Shown: piece by piece, positions 34,346 through 42,997 of the stretch
Layout: every line of letters begins with the position of its first letter
Numbering within the stretch: the first letter of the stretch is position 1
Assembly: GCA_964587515.1 (NCBI GenBank)
Contig: CAZPMO010000001.1
Location: 24,462 to 88,461, forward strand
DNA: 64,000 bases
Direction of reading: 5' to 3'
DNA from: CAZPMO01 sp964587515
GTDB lineage: Bacteria; Pseudomonadota; Alphaproteobacteria; MPNO01
Notes under the pieces: generated by a model
Told to the model about the DNA's origin: nothing
What the model saw: the letters and a program-made list of their open reading frames with translations, nothing else
The model's database searches: none
Translations under genes and position numbers: made by a program

Positions 34346-35947
34346 ATGAACAACGCCGATCTGATCGTAGCGACACTGAAGGCGGCCGGGATCCGGCACG
34401 GCTTCGGCATTCCAAGCGGCAACGTGCTGCCGCTGATCGAGGCTATGCGCACCGGCGGCGTCGACTTCGTGTTGACCGCGCATGAAGGTTCGGCCGGCTT
34501 CGCCGCCGACGTTACCGGGCGGCTGACCGGAAGCCCCGGTTTCTGCCTCGCGACGCTGGGACCGGGCGCGACCAACCTCGCGACCGGGGTGGGCTGCGCC
34601 TTTCTCGACCGCTCACCGATGATCGCCATCACCTGCAATCTCAATACCGACCAGCTCGGCCGCCGCCTTCAGATGTATATCGACCATCACGCGTTGTTCG
34701 CCCCCATCACCAAGGCGAGCCTCGCGCTGCGCGAAGGCAATGTCGCCGAAACGCTGGCCGAGGCGCTGAAGATCGCGCTGTCGGAACCCATGGGGCCGGT
34801 GCATCTCGATTTGCCGGAAGATGTCGCGCGCGCCGCCGCGACCGAGGCCATCCCCGCCATTCCCGACGGCGCGCCGGCGGCACCCGCGCCCGATGCGGCG
34901 ATCGCGGCGGCGGGAGAAATTCTCGGCCGGGCGCGGCGGCCGGTCGCGGTAATCGGCGCCAATGCCATGCGCTTGGCCGACCCGGACGCATTGCGGCGCT
35001 TTATCGAAGCGCACGCCATTCCGTTCGCAACCACCACCATGGCCAAGGGCATGATCGACGAAGACCACCCGCTTTCCATCGGCTGCATCGAGCGGGCGCG
35101 GCGTCAGGTCCAGCGCGCCTTCATTGCCGATTGCGATCTTGTCATCGGTCTCGGCTACGACACCATCGAGGTCGAATACGAGGCGTGGGCCGGCGCGACA
35201 CCGGTGCTGCATATCGATCTCGAGGCCGCGGACATCGACAGGACGGTAACCCTGGCGGGCGAAATGGTGGGCGATCTCGCCTCCTCGCTCGAACGGCTCA
35301 GCGCGCTTGAACCTTCGGCCAATGACTGGACGGGCGAGATGATCGCGGCCCATCGCGACGGATACCAGACCGCGCTTCGCCCGGCGTGCGAGAATTTCGG
35401 GCCGCATCAGGCGATCGACGCGGTGCGCCGCGCGCTGCCGCCCGACGGCGTCCTGGCGTTCGATGTGGGCGCGCATACCCATCAGATCTCAGGCCAATGG
35501 GCGGCGCATGCGCCCGGCGAATTTCTTATCACCAACGGCTGGTCGTCCATGGGGTTCGGCCTGCCGGCCGCCCTCGCCGCCAAAATCGCGCGGCCGGAAA
35601 CGCCGGTGGTGTGCGTCCTCGGCGACGGCTGTTTCCAGATGACCTGCGGCGAACTTGCCGTGGCGGAACGGCTGGGGCTGACCCTGCCGGTGGTGGTTCT
35701 CGATGATCGCTGGCTCGGGCTGATCCGCGTGAAGCAGGAACGCAACCAGATGCAATCATACGGCACGCAACTGCATGCGACCGATCCGGGCGCGCCGCCG
35801 GCCCATTATTTCGGGGTCCCGGCGATCGGCGTCGCCGACGGCGCGGAACTCGAAGCCGCGCTGGCCAAGGCCCTGACCGCCAACGGGCCGACGGTAATAG
35901 AGGCGCGCGTCGATCCCGCGCACTACTCCGAAACCGTATTCGACTAA
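34346..35947 (+). CDS. Thiamine-diphosphate-dependent enzyme (acetolactate-synthase-like)
   Basis: This 533-residue protein has the three-domain ThDP decarboxylase layout. The N-terminal PYR domain holds the catalytic Glu in LTAHEGSAGFAADVTGRLTG, the middle domain is around ARRPVAVIGANAM, and the C-terminal PP domain has the Mg/ThDP motif LGDGCFQMTCGELAVAERLG. Start ATG 34346 (MNNADLIVATLKAAG) follows GGGGAACA. Its reaction (acetolactate synthase, 2-oxoacid decarboxylase or carboligase) is not determined; no IlvN partner is present, arguing against valine/isoleucine synthesis. Confidence 0.9.
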   Translation: MNNADLIVATLKAAGIRHGFGIPSGNVLPLIEAMRTGGVDFVLTAHEGSAGFAADVTGRLTGSPGFCLATLGPGATNLATGVGCAFLDRSPMIAITCNLNTDQLGRRLQMYIDHHALFAPITKASLALREGNVAETLAEALKIALSEPMGPVHLDLPEDVARAAATEAIPAIPDGAPAAPAPDAAIAAAGEILGRARRPVAVIGANAMRLADPDALRRFIEAHAIPFATTTMAKGMIDEDHPLSIGCIERARRQVQRAFIADCDLVIGLGYDTIEVEYEAWAGATPVLHIDLEAADIDRTVTLAGEMVGDLASSLERLSALEPSANDWTGEMIAAHRDGYQTALRPACENFGPHQAIDAVRRALPPDGVLAFDVGAHTHQISGQWAAHAPGEFLITNGWSSMGFGLPAALAAKIARPETPVVCVLGDGCFQMTCGELAVAERLGLTLPVVVLDDRWLGLIRVKQERNQMQSYGTQLHATDPGAPPAHYFGVPAIGVADGAELEAALAKALTANGPTVIEARVDPAHYSETVFD

Positions 35948-35960
35948 AACGCCCCGCTCT

Positions 35961-37169
35961 CTAGACCCGGCCGCCCTTGGGTTCGAGGCCGAGAAGGGCC
36001 TGGCCGGCGGATTCGAAATTCCACAGATTCGCCTGGCTCTGCTGGGACACCGCGTACATGTCGCGGAACCGGCGCTCGAAGGAATTAGCCTCGAAGATCG
36101 CGTTGGTGCCGGCGGCGCGGAACGCGAACTCGGCTACCTCGCGCGCCTGGTTCATGGCATATGAAATCGCGACCCGTAGCAGCGCGCGCTGATCGAGGGG
36201 AAACGGCTCGCCGGCGATCGCGGTTTCCCACGTCGCGCCGGCCATTTCGACCAGATAGGCGCGCGACGATCCCAGCCGGCCCTGGGCCATGGCGACTTCC
36301 GACTGGATAATGGGGCTTTCCCTCAGCACGCTGGTAGTGCGGGCCGGGACCTTTTCGGCGGCGAGCGCGATGAACTCATCCAGCATGGCGCGCGCAATAC
36401 CGAGCGCCACACCGGCAAACGCGATGCCGTAGAACGTGATGAAGGGAATGCGGTAGAGCGGGCCGGTTTCGCGCCGGAAATCATCGGTATCGCGGACGAA
36501 GCTGTGGGACTCGGGCACGAACAAATCATCGACCGTGTAATTATCACTGCCCGTTCCCTTCAGCCCGACGACCCGCCACACGTCGTCCATGGTCGCGGCC
36601 GAGATGGGAAACAGCACGGTGCGGTCGACCGGCTTGCCGCCGGCGCCGAGACGCTGCGTCCCGTCCGCCTCGAAAACCGCGCAATGGGCGCCCAGCCAGG
36701 TCGCGTGGCGGCTGCCGCTGGCGAATCGGAACTGGCCTGAGACCCGGAAACCGCTGTCGGCGGCCACGACCCGCGCCGAAGCGCTGGTCGGCCCCCAGGC
36801 GAGCGCCGCGTTGGGCGCGCCGAACACGTCGCGCGCGACGTCGGGATCGAGATAGCCCGCGGCCAGCGAACAGCCGATCAGCTGACCGAGGCACCAGGCG
36901 GTGCTGGCGTCGGCGCCCGCGACGATTTCGAGGACTTCCATGACCTCCAGCGGCGTCGCCTCGCCGCCGCCCAGCGAGCGCGGCAGGCACATGCGGAAAA
37001 GTTCCGCATCGTGCATCGCGGCGACAACATGGTCGGGGACCTGCCGGTCCGCTTCGGTTTGTTCGGAGGCCTCGCTGATCAGAGGCGCAACGCCGCGCGC
37101 CCGCGCGACCCAATCGACTTTCCCGCTTTCCACCATCGCCTCGTTTCGTTTCTTGATTTCTTGTTCCAT
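35961..37169 (-). CDS. Flavin-dependent monooxygenase with acyl-CoA dehydrogenase fold (HsaA-like)
   Basis: This 402-residue protein starts at ATG 37169 (MEQEIKKRNEAMVESG). Acyl-CoA dehydrogenase features are RMCLPRSLGGGEATPLEVME, SGQFRFASGSRHATWLGAHC, LKGTGSDNYTVDDLFVPE and the C-terminal type-2 domain around FERRFRDMYAVSQQSQANLW. This C-terminal type occurs in two-component hydroxylases such as HsaA and p-hydroxyphenylacetate hydroxylase. No flavin reductase gene is adjacent. It is cotranscribed with a VOC protein 26 bases upstream. Confidence 0.87.
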   Translation of the reverse strand: MEQEIKKRNEAMVESGKVDWVARARGVAPLISEASEQTEADRQVPDHVVAAMHDAELFRMCLPRSLGGGEATPLEVMEVLEIVAGADASTAWCLGQLIGCSLAAGYLDPDVARDVFGAPNAALAWGPTSASARVVAADSGFRVSGQFRFASGSRHATWLGAHCAVFEADGTQRLGAGGKPVDRTVLFPISAATMDDVWRVVGLKGTGSDNYTVDDLFVPESHSFVRDTDDFRRETGPLYRIPFITFYGIAFAGVALGIARAMLDEFIALAAEKVPARTTSVLRESPIIQSEVAMAQGRLGSSRAYLVEMAGATWETAIAGEPFPLDQRALLRVAISYAMNQAREVAEFAFRAAGTNAIFEANSFERRFRDMYAVSQQSQANLWNFESAGQALLGLEPKGGRV

Positions 37170-37195
37170 GGGACTCGTCGATGACGCGGGCCCGG

Positions 37196-37729
37196 CTACC
37201 AGGTCTTGGGCACCGGGTTTTCGATGGCGTCTTCCAGCGATTTCACGCGATGGAACTGTTCCGGCGGGCGCTTGCGGCCGGAGCCGTCGATCTGGTCCAT
37301 GCCGCAGTAAAGCTCGAACTCGAACCCGTCGGGATCGCGGAAGTGGAGGCTGATATTGCAGCCCGCCCCCTTGCGCCCCTCGAACACCACCGGAATGCCG
37401 TTGAGTTTCAGGAAGTCGCGGGTTTCCAGCAGGACATCGGCGTTTTCCACCTCGAAGGCGAGATGTTCCATTTTCAGCGCCGTTCCGGGCGCGGCGCGGC
37501 CCGCCGCCTTGCCGGGCTTCAGCCCGATCGCGTGATGATCGGCGCCGCACCGGAAGAACACCATGCCCATTTCGTTGCGGTCGATTTCCTCGAACCCCAT
37601 TACCTCGCGCCAGAACTTCGCCGTACGCTCGACATCGCTGACCTCATAGACCAGATGACCCAGCTTCTTGGCCTTGATCGGCGATTTTCCCCGATAGGTT
37701 TCAGGATGAGTGGTGCTTGAGTTGTTCAT
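37196..37729 (-). CDS. VOC-family (glyoxalase/extradiol dioxygenase-like) protein
   Basis: This 177-residue single VOC module has KAKKLGHLVYEVSDVERTAK with a metal-ligand His, MEHLAFEVEN with a second His and DPDGFEFELYCG with the terminal Glu. These ligands fit a metal-dependent dioxygenase or isomerase. Located between a cupin gene and a flavin monooxygenase, it is a good candidate for ring cleavage of a hydroxylated aromatic compound, but that is inference. Confidence 0.85.
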   Translation of the reverse strand: MNNSSTTHPETYRGKSPIKAKKLGHLVYEVSDVERTAKFWREVMGFEEIDRNEMGMVFFRCGADHHAIGLKPGKAAGRAAPGTALKMEHLAFEVENADVLLETRDFLKLNGIPVVFEGRKGAGCNISLHFRDPDGFEFELYCGMDQIDGSGRKRPPEQFHRVKSLEDAIENPVPKTW

Positions 37730-37766
37730 CGCATCCTCCGGTTAACTGCTCGGCGCTGTCCGTCCG

Positions 37767-38117
37767 CTATTCGATCGGTATAAAGATACAATGGCGCAGC
37801 TTGCCGTCGACGGCCTGCGACAAATGGCCCTTGCCGGTGGTGTCCTCGACCAGGATCACCTCGCCGGCGCCGATTACCCGCGCCTCGCCGTCGCAGGCGG
37901 TGATTTGCACCCCGGCGTCGAGATTGACGATGTATTGGCGGCGCGGCGCGGGATGCCAGTCGAGTTCATATTCCGCCGGGACCTGGCGAAATATGATGCC
38001 GGTCGCGGGCAGCCGGTCTGACAGCCGCCCGCTGCGCGTTTCCTGGGTCCATTCAACCTCGATATCGCGCCAGTGGGACTGGCCGTTTTCGTCTTCATAA
38101 AGATTGTGTATGCGCAT
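37767..38117 (-). CDS. Cupin-fold protein
   Basis: This 116-residue protein has the beta-barrel pattern of a small cupin: YELDWHPAPRRQYIVNLDAG in the first motif and GAGEVILVEDTTGKGHLSQA in the second, with one His per motif instead of the full metal set. The function is unknown. It is in the same strand run as the MFS transporter, VOC and monooxygenase genes. Confidence 0.75.
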   Translation of the reverse strand: MRIHNLYEDENGQSHWRDIEVEWTQETRSGRLSDRLPATGIIFRQVPAEYELDWHPAPRRQYIVNLDAGVQITACDGEARVIGAGEVILVEDTTGKGHLSQAVDGKLRHCIFIPIE

Positions 38118-38178
38118 TCAAGCCGTCTCCCTCTTCTCACCGCCATCCTGTCAAAGGGTCCGCCGCGCGACAACCGCT

Positions 38179-39471
38179 CTAGACATCGGGCGGCTCGGCT
38201 TCCATTTCGGCGGCGTGGCGGCGGACCGCGGGAATAACCGAAATCACCACCATGAAGGCGATGCAGGCCGCCCCGGCCAGCGCCCAGCGCAAACCCACCA
38301 TCTCCGCGACCCAGCCCAGCAGCAACGCGCCCAGCGCGGGCGAACCGACGCTGACGGCCGCGTTGAAACTGATCACCCTGCCCCGCATCGCGGGCGCGCT
38401 CATGTTCTGCACCAGGCTGTAGGCCCCCACATGGCCGGCCAGCAGCATCATGGACATCAGCGCGATAACGCCCAGCGCCAGCGTAAACGACTCGGTCGCG
38501 GTGAACATGACAAGCCCCAGGGCGGCGCAGCTCATCCCGGTCAGCATGATCCGCACCAGGCCCCGGGTGCGGCCCCGGAAGACCAGGAACAGGGCGCTGG
38601 TCAGCGCGCCCAGTCCGGCGGCCGAGGTCAGCGCCGCCAGCCCCTCGGCGCCGCGCCCAAATACCTCCGCCGAGAAACCCGGCAGCAACTCGGTATAGGG
38701 CCGGATCAACACGCCGCTGGTAAAGGTCAGCAACAGCAGCAGACGCAACGACGGGTTGCCCGCCAGATAACGGAATCCCTCGCCGATATCGGCGAGAATG
38801 CGCCGTTCCTTGCGGTCTTCGTCTGGTGGCGGGCGATGGCGGATCAGGAAGATCATCGTCGCCATCCAGACCGTCGTGCAGCCGAACAGTCCGATCGATG
38901 CGCCGGCGCCGAAATTCGAGATTAGCAGCCCGGCGATCACCGGGCCGACAAAGGCTCCGACCTGGAAGGTGGTGGAGTTGAAGGCGATCGCCGCCGATAT
39001 GTTCTGGCGGCCGACCAGCTGCGGGATCAGCGCCTGGCGGGCCGGGAATTCGAAGCCGAACATGGCCCCCTGCAGGACGCTGAGGGTCAGGAGTAACGCC
39101 ACCGTCATCTCGCCCATGGACGCCAGCGCCGCCAGCGTGAGCGTCACGATACCGCCCCCCGTTCCGGCGATGAGCGCCGCGCGGCGGTGGCCGTAATGAT
39201 CGGCCAGCGCGCCGGCCAGCGGCGCGATCAGCATCACCGGGATCATGCCGGAAAAGGCGACGATTCCCAGCCAGCCGGCCGATCCGGTAAGCTCCCAGGT
39301 CAGCCAGCCGAGCCCCAGCCGGTTGCCCCACCAGCCAAACACATGGGCGACATGGCCGCAGGCATATAGGCGGTAATCACGGCTCGAAAGCGCGCGTCCA
39401 AAACCGCCGAGAAGCTCGGGGCGGATGTGAAAGATGCGGCTCGACAGGCTCAAGCGATGATCCGGTGTCAC
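38179..39471 (-). CDS. MFS exporter (EntS/DUF894-like)
   Basis: This protein of about 430 residues has about 12 hydrophobic helices. Family features are LAGALADHYGHRRAALIAG (the MFS loop 2-3 motif), PARQALIPQLVGRQNISAAI and a conserved C-terminal half ending EAEPPDV. The group includes enterobactin exporter EntS and macrolide efflux proteins. The start is uncertain: GTG 39471 (VTPDHRLSLSS) is used, and an alternative TTG lies a few codons inside at LSLSSRIF. It is divergent from the second flavin oxidase gene. Confidence 0.82.
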   Translation of the reverse strand: MTPDHRLSLSSRIFHIRPELLGGFGRALSSRDYRLYACGHVAHVFGWWGNRLGLGWLTWELTGSAGWLGIVAFSGMIPVMLIAPLAGALADHYGHRRAALIAGTGGGIVTLTLAALASMGEMTVALLLTLSVLQGAMFGFEFPARQALIPQLVGRQNISAAIAFNSTTFQVGAFVGPVIAGLLISNFGAGASIGLFGCTTVWMATMIFLIRHRPPPDEDRKERRILADIGEGFRYLAGNPSLRLLLLLTFTSGVLIRPYTELLPGFSAEVFGRGAEGLAALTSAAGLGALTSALFLVFRGRTRGLVRIMLTGMSCAALGLVMFTATESFTLALGVIALMSMMLLAGHVGAYSLVQNMSAPAMRGRVISFNAAVSVGSPALGALLLGWVAEMVGLRWALAGAACIAFMVVISVIPAVRRHAAEMEAEPPDV

Positions 39472-39574
39472 GACGATCGGGCGTGGCGGATCATAGCACC
39501 CTAAGAGCCGCGAGATGGACAGTCGCGATCCGCGACCATAGGATTTAAAAAATATTATGCGCGAGGGGAAACCA

Positions 39575-40747
39575 ATGCCGGACACTGGCAACGACGCGGC
39601 GACTTTGTTTGAGCGCGCGACCGCGCTCGCGCCCATTCTCGCCGACCGCGCCGTGAAAACCGAAAACCTGCGTCGATTGCCGGACGAAACTGTCGCCGAT
39701 ATCAAGGCGGCGGGTCTGCACCGGATGGGCCAGCCGGCCCGGTTCGGCGGATCGCAACTGGCGCTCGACCATATCGTCGACATCGTGGCGGCGCTGGCGC
39801 GGGGGTGCGCCTCGACCGCCTGGGTCAATGCGGTCTATTGCGATCATTCAATCATCGTCGGCATGATGGATCCGGCGGCGGCGGACGATGTCTGGGCCGA
39901 CAATCCAGACGCCGCCGTTTCGGCCGGCTTCTTCCCGTCCGGCACCAACGAACGCGCCGAGGGCGGCTGGCGGCTGTCCGGGACGTGGGGCTTCGCCAGC
40001 GGCTGCGATCACGCCGACTGGCTGCTGCTGGGCAGCGTCATGCCGGACGCGGACGGCGCGCCCGCCCCGCATCTCTGCCTGATGCCGCGCGAAGACGTGG
40101 AAATCGACGATAACTGGCATGTGCTGGGTCTCGCCGGCACCGGGTCCAAGAACATCGTGGTCGACGGCGGCTTCGTACCCGACTATCGCATCGTGCCGCT
40201 GTCGGCGGTGCGCGACGGCTGGGAGGCGCGTGGCCGCCCGGACGTGGTGCCGGTGCACCGCCTGCCGCACGTCACCACGGTCCCCTTCCTGTTCGACGCG
40301 GTGGCGCTCGGCATCGCCGAAAGCCTGCTCGACGATTTCGTCGCCGACATGGGCGAGCGCACCTCGTTCGGCGCGCGCGTCGCCGACTACGCCACCTTGC
40401 AGATGCATGTCGCCCAGGCGTCGGCGGAAATCGACTGCGCGCGGCTGCTGATCAAACGCGACACGGCGGAAGCAATGGCGATGATGGTCGAGGGCGACAT
40501 GCTGGGCCTTGACCAGAAGGGCCGCAACCGGCGCGACATGGCCTATGCCGGCAAGCTGTGCCGCGAGGCCGTCGATCGCCTGTTCGTCGCCTCGGGCGCG
40601 CATAACATTTTTTCCGACAGCATCGTGCAGCGGAAATTCCGCGACATGCGCGCCGCCGGCAATCATATCGCGGTCAACTGGGACGTCGCCGGCACCACCT
40701 ACGGCCGGATCGCCTTCGGGCTCGATCCGAACTCGCCGCTGATCTGA
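39575..40747 (+). CDS. Flavin-dependent oxidase/monooxygenase with acyl-CoA dehydrogenase fold
   Basis: This 390-residue protein starts at ATG 39575, preceded by GAGGGGAAACC. It shares the fold and motifs of the 35961-37169 protein: HRMGQPARFGGSQLALDHIV, SGTWGFASGCDHADWLLLGS, LAGTGSKNIVVDGGFVPD and IVQRKFRDMRAAGNHIAVNW. The C-terminal type-2 domain again points to a two-component hydroxylase. It is divergent from the MFS-cupin-VOC-monooxygenase operon and is followed by an ABM protein. Confidence 0.87.
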   Translation: MPDTGNDAATLFERATALAPILADRAVKTENLRRLPDETVADIKAAGLHRMGQPARFGGSQLALDHIVDIVAALARGCASTAWVNAVYCDHSIIVGMMDPAAADDVWADNPDAAVSAGFFPSGTNERAEGGWRLSGTWGFASGCDHADWLLLGSVMPDADGAPAPHLCLMPREDVEIDDNWHVLGLAGTGSKNIVVDGGFVPDYRIVPLSAVRDGWEARGRPDVVPVHRLPHVTTVPFLFDAVALGIAESLLDDFVADMGERTSFGARVADYATLQMHVAQASAEIDCARLLIKRDTAEAMAMMVEGDMLGLDQKGRNRRDMAYAGKLCREAVDRLFVASGAHNIFSDSIVQRKFRDMRAAGNHIAVNWDVAGTTYGRIAFGLDPNSPLI

Positions 40748-40815
40748 GCAACGTTGATCGTCGCGCCGCCGGGGGGTACGCTCCGGATAGCGCGACCAAA
40801 CAACAGGAGGGTGAT

Positions 40816-41193
40816 ATGGCTCAGGAACCGTTGGCCAAGTTGGGAAACTTCTTCCACATCTATGATTTCCGGGTAAAGGCGGGGTGCGAGCAGGAGTTCA
40901 TCGACAAGTTCGTCGAGTTCGATTACTCGGAGGGGAACCCGATGCATAAATCCCCGGCCCAGGTGAAGGACGGCGTGCTGTTGCGCCACACCGAGGACCC
41001 GCAACGCTTCTACCTGATCGCCGAATGGGCCGACGTGGGGGAACACGCGCGCATCCTGGTCGAGCTCAAGGAACTGCATCCGGAATTCGTGGGGCTGATC
41101 GAGGATGCCGACAAGGGCGCGTTTACGCCGGAATATGCCGAGGTGGTGAGTTCCACCCCGCGGGCAATCCTCGACGCGGCCGCCGCCGAATAA
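40816..41193 (+). CDS. Dimeric alpha/beta-barrel (ABM-like) protein
   Basis: This 125-residue protein has a strong ribosome-binding site (AGGAGGG, 5-6 bases before ATG). The ferredoxin-like half-barrel pattern is IYDFRVKAGCEQEFIDKF followed by GVLLRHTEDPQRFYLIAEWA and a helix with HARILVELKELHPEF. Such proteins are heme- or cofactor-free monooxygenases or quinone-handling enzymes. It pairs with the upstream flavin oxidase. The role is not known. Confidence 0.75.
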   Translation: MAQEPLAKLGNFFHIYDFRVKAGCEQEFIDKFVEFDYSEGNPMHKSPAQVKDGVLLRHTEDPQRFYLIAEWADVGEHARILVELKELHPEFVGLIEDADKGAFTPEYAEVVSSTPRAILDAAAAE

Positions 41194-41199
41194 GACCGC

Positions 41200-42987
41200 C
41201 TAGAACCAGTCTTCCTCGAATTCCATGACCAACTTGGCGCCGGCCATGATGGTGGTCGCCAGCGACGACGTCTGCGGCAGGATGTTTTTCATGTAGAAGC
41301 GCGCGGTGGCGAGTTTGGCCGCGTAGAATTCCGGCGCATGGCCGTTGGGCTGTTCGAGCGCGACTTTGGCCATGCGCGCCCACATAAACCCGAGCGCCAC
41401 CAGCGCGAAGAAGCGCAGATAGTCCGACGCCGCCGCGCCGGCCTCCTCGCGGTCGCGCAACCCTTCCTGGGCGACCCAGATCGTCGATTGCTGCAACCGG
41501 GCGAACGATTTGGCGAGCGGCATCACATAGTCGGCCAGCGCCGCGTCCTCCATGTTCTCCTCGATAAAGGCCGCGATCGGATGGAAGAAACGGCGCAGCA
41601 GCCGGCCGGCGTGCTGGCCCATCTTGCGGCCCACCAGGTCGAGTCCCTGGATGCCGTTCGCGCCCTCGTAGATCTGCGCGATACGCGCGTCGCGCACCAG
41701 CTGCTCCATGCCGGTCTCGCGGATATAGCCGTGTCCGCCGAATATCTGCACGCCCATATTGGCGGCGTCGAAACCGTGATCGGTGAAAAACGCCTTCACC
41801 ACCGGCATCAGCAACGCCGATAGATCCTCGGCCTCCTGGCGACGCTCGGAATCGGGATGGCGTTCAGCCACGTCCAACTCCATGGCGGTCCAGATGGCGA
41901 GCGCGCGGGCGGCCTCGGTGCAGGCCCGCATGGTCATCAGCTTGCGGCGGATATCGGCGTGCACGATGATGGGGTCGGCCGGCTTGTCGGGATGTTTGAC
42001 GCCGGAGATCGAACGCCCCTGAAGGCGCTCCTTCGCATACACCACGGCCGACTGATAGGCGGTCTCGGCAAGCCCCAGCCCCTGGACGCCGACGCCGAGA
42101 CGGGCGGTGTTCATCATGGTGAACATATAGCGCATGCCCTTGTGCGCCTCGCCCACCAGATAACCGGTCGCGTCGTCGAAATTCATCACGCAGGTGGACG
42201 ACGCCTTGATGCCCATCTTGTGCTCGATCGCGCCGCACGCCACGCCGTTGCGCGCGCCAAGACCGGAATCGTCGCCGACCATGAACTTGGGCACGATAAA
42301 CAATGAAATACCGCGGGTGCCGGGCGGCGCATCGGGCAGCTTCGCCAACACCAGATGGATGATGTTCTCGGTCAGATCGTGCTCGCCGGCCGAGATAAAG
42401 ATTTTGGTGCCGGTAATGCCGTAGGAGCCGTCGCCCTTGGGCTTGGCCTTGGTGCGGATCAGCCCGAGATCGGTGCCGCAATGGGGCTCGGTCAGGCACA
42501 TGGTGCCCGACCACGCGCCGTCGACCAGCTTGGGCAGATACACGGCCTTCTGGGCGTCGTCGCCATGCAGCGCTAGCGCGTTATAGGCGCCGTGGGTAAG
42601 ACCGGGATAGGTGCCGAAGCTGAGATTTGTCGAACACACCAGCTCGTCGAGCAGCACCTGAACCGTGGTGGGCAGCCCCTGGCCGCCATATTCGGGATCG
42701 CAGGCAAGCCCCGCCCAGCCGCCCTGGACGAAGGCGTCATATGCTTCCTTGAAGCCCTTGGGCGTGCGCACCACGCCGTTCTCGAAGGTGCAACCTTCCT
42801 CGTCGCCCGAGGCGTTCAGCGGCAACAACTCGTTCTCACAGAACTTCGCGCCCTCCTCCAGGATGGCGTCGACGAGATCGCTGGTGCCTTCCTCAAAGCC
42901 CGGCAGACTGGCGACCGTCGCCTCGTAATCGAACAGCTCGTGCAGCACGAAACGGATATCGTCGAGCGGCGCGCGATAGGTCAGCAT
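41200..42987 (-). CDS. Acyl-CoA dehydrogenase, DmdC-like (long C-terminal form)
   Basis: This 595-residue flavoprotein starts at ATG 42987 (MLTYRAPLDDIRFVLHEL), the typical N-terminus of the family. Motifs are GGWAGLACDPEYGGQGLP, GTMCLTEPHCGTDLGLIRTK, KIFISAGEHDLTENI, HKMGIKASSTCVMNF and IYEGANGIQGLDLVGRK. The additional C-terminal domain is shared with 3-methylmercaptopropionyl-CoA dehydrogenase DmdC and related enzymes. As it lies downstream of hydroxyacyl-CoA dehydrogenase and thiolase genes it probably performs the first step of a beta-oxidation cycle. Confidence 0.9.
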   Translation of the reverse strand: MLTYRAPLDDIRFVLHELFDYEATVASLPGFEEGTSDLVDAILEEGAKFCENELLPLNASGDEEGCTFENGVVRTPKGFKEAYDAFVQGGWAGLACDPEYGGQGLPTTVQVLLDELVCSTNLSFGTYPGLTHGAYNALALHGDDAQKAVYLPKLVDGAWSGTMCLTEPHCGTDLGLIRTKAKPKGDGSYGITGTKIFISAGEHDLTENIIHLVLAKLPDAPPGTRGISLFIVPKFMVGDDSGLGARNGVACGAIEHKMGIKASSTCVMNFDDATGYLVGEAHKGMRYMFTMMNTARLGVGVQGLGLAETAYQSAVVYAKERLQGRSISGVKHPDKPADPIIVHADIRRKLMTMRACTEAARALAIWTAMELDVAERHPDSERRQEAEDLSALLMPVVKAFFTDHGFDAANMGVQIFGGHGYIRETGMEQLVRDARIAQIYEGANGIQGLDLVGRKMGQHAGRLLRRFFHPIAAFIEENMEDAALADYVMPLAKSFARLQQSTIWVAQEGLRDREEAGAAASDYLRFFALVALGFMWARMAKVALEQPNGHAPEFYAAKLATARFYMKNILPQTSSLATTIMAGAKLVMEFEEDWF

Positions 42988-42997
42988 GGCGTTCGCC

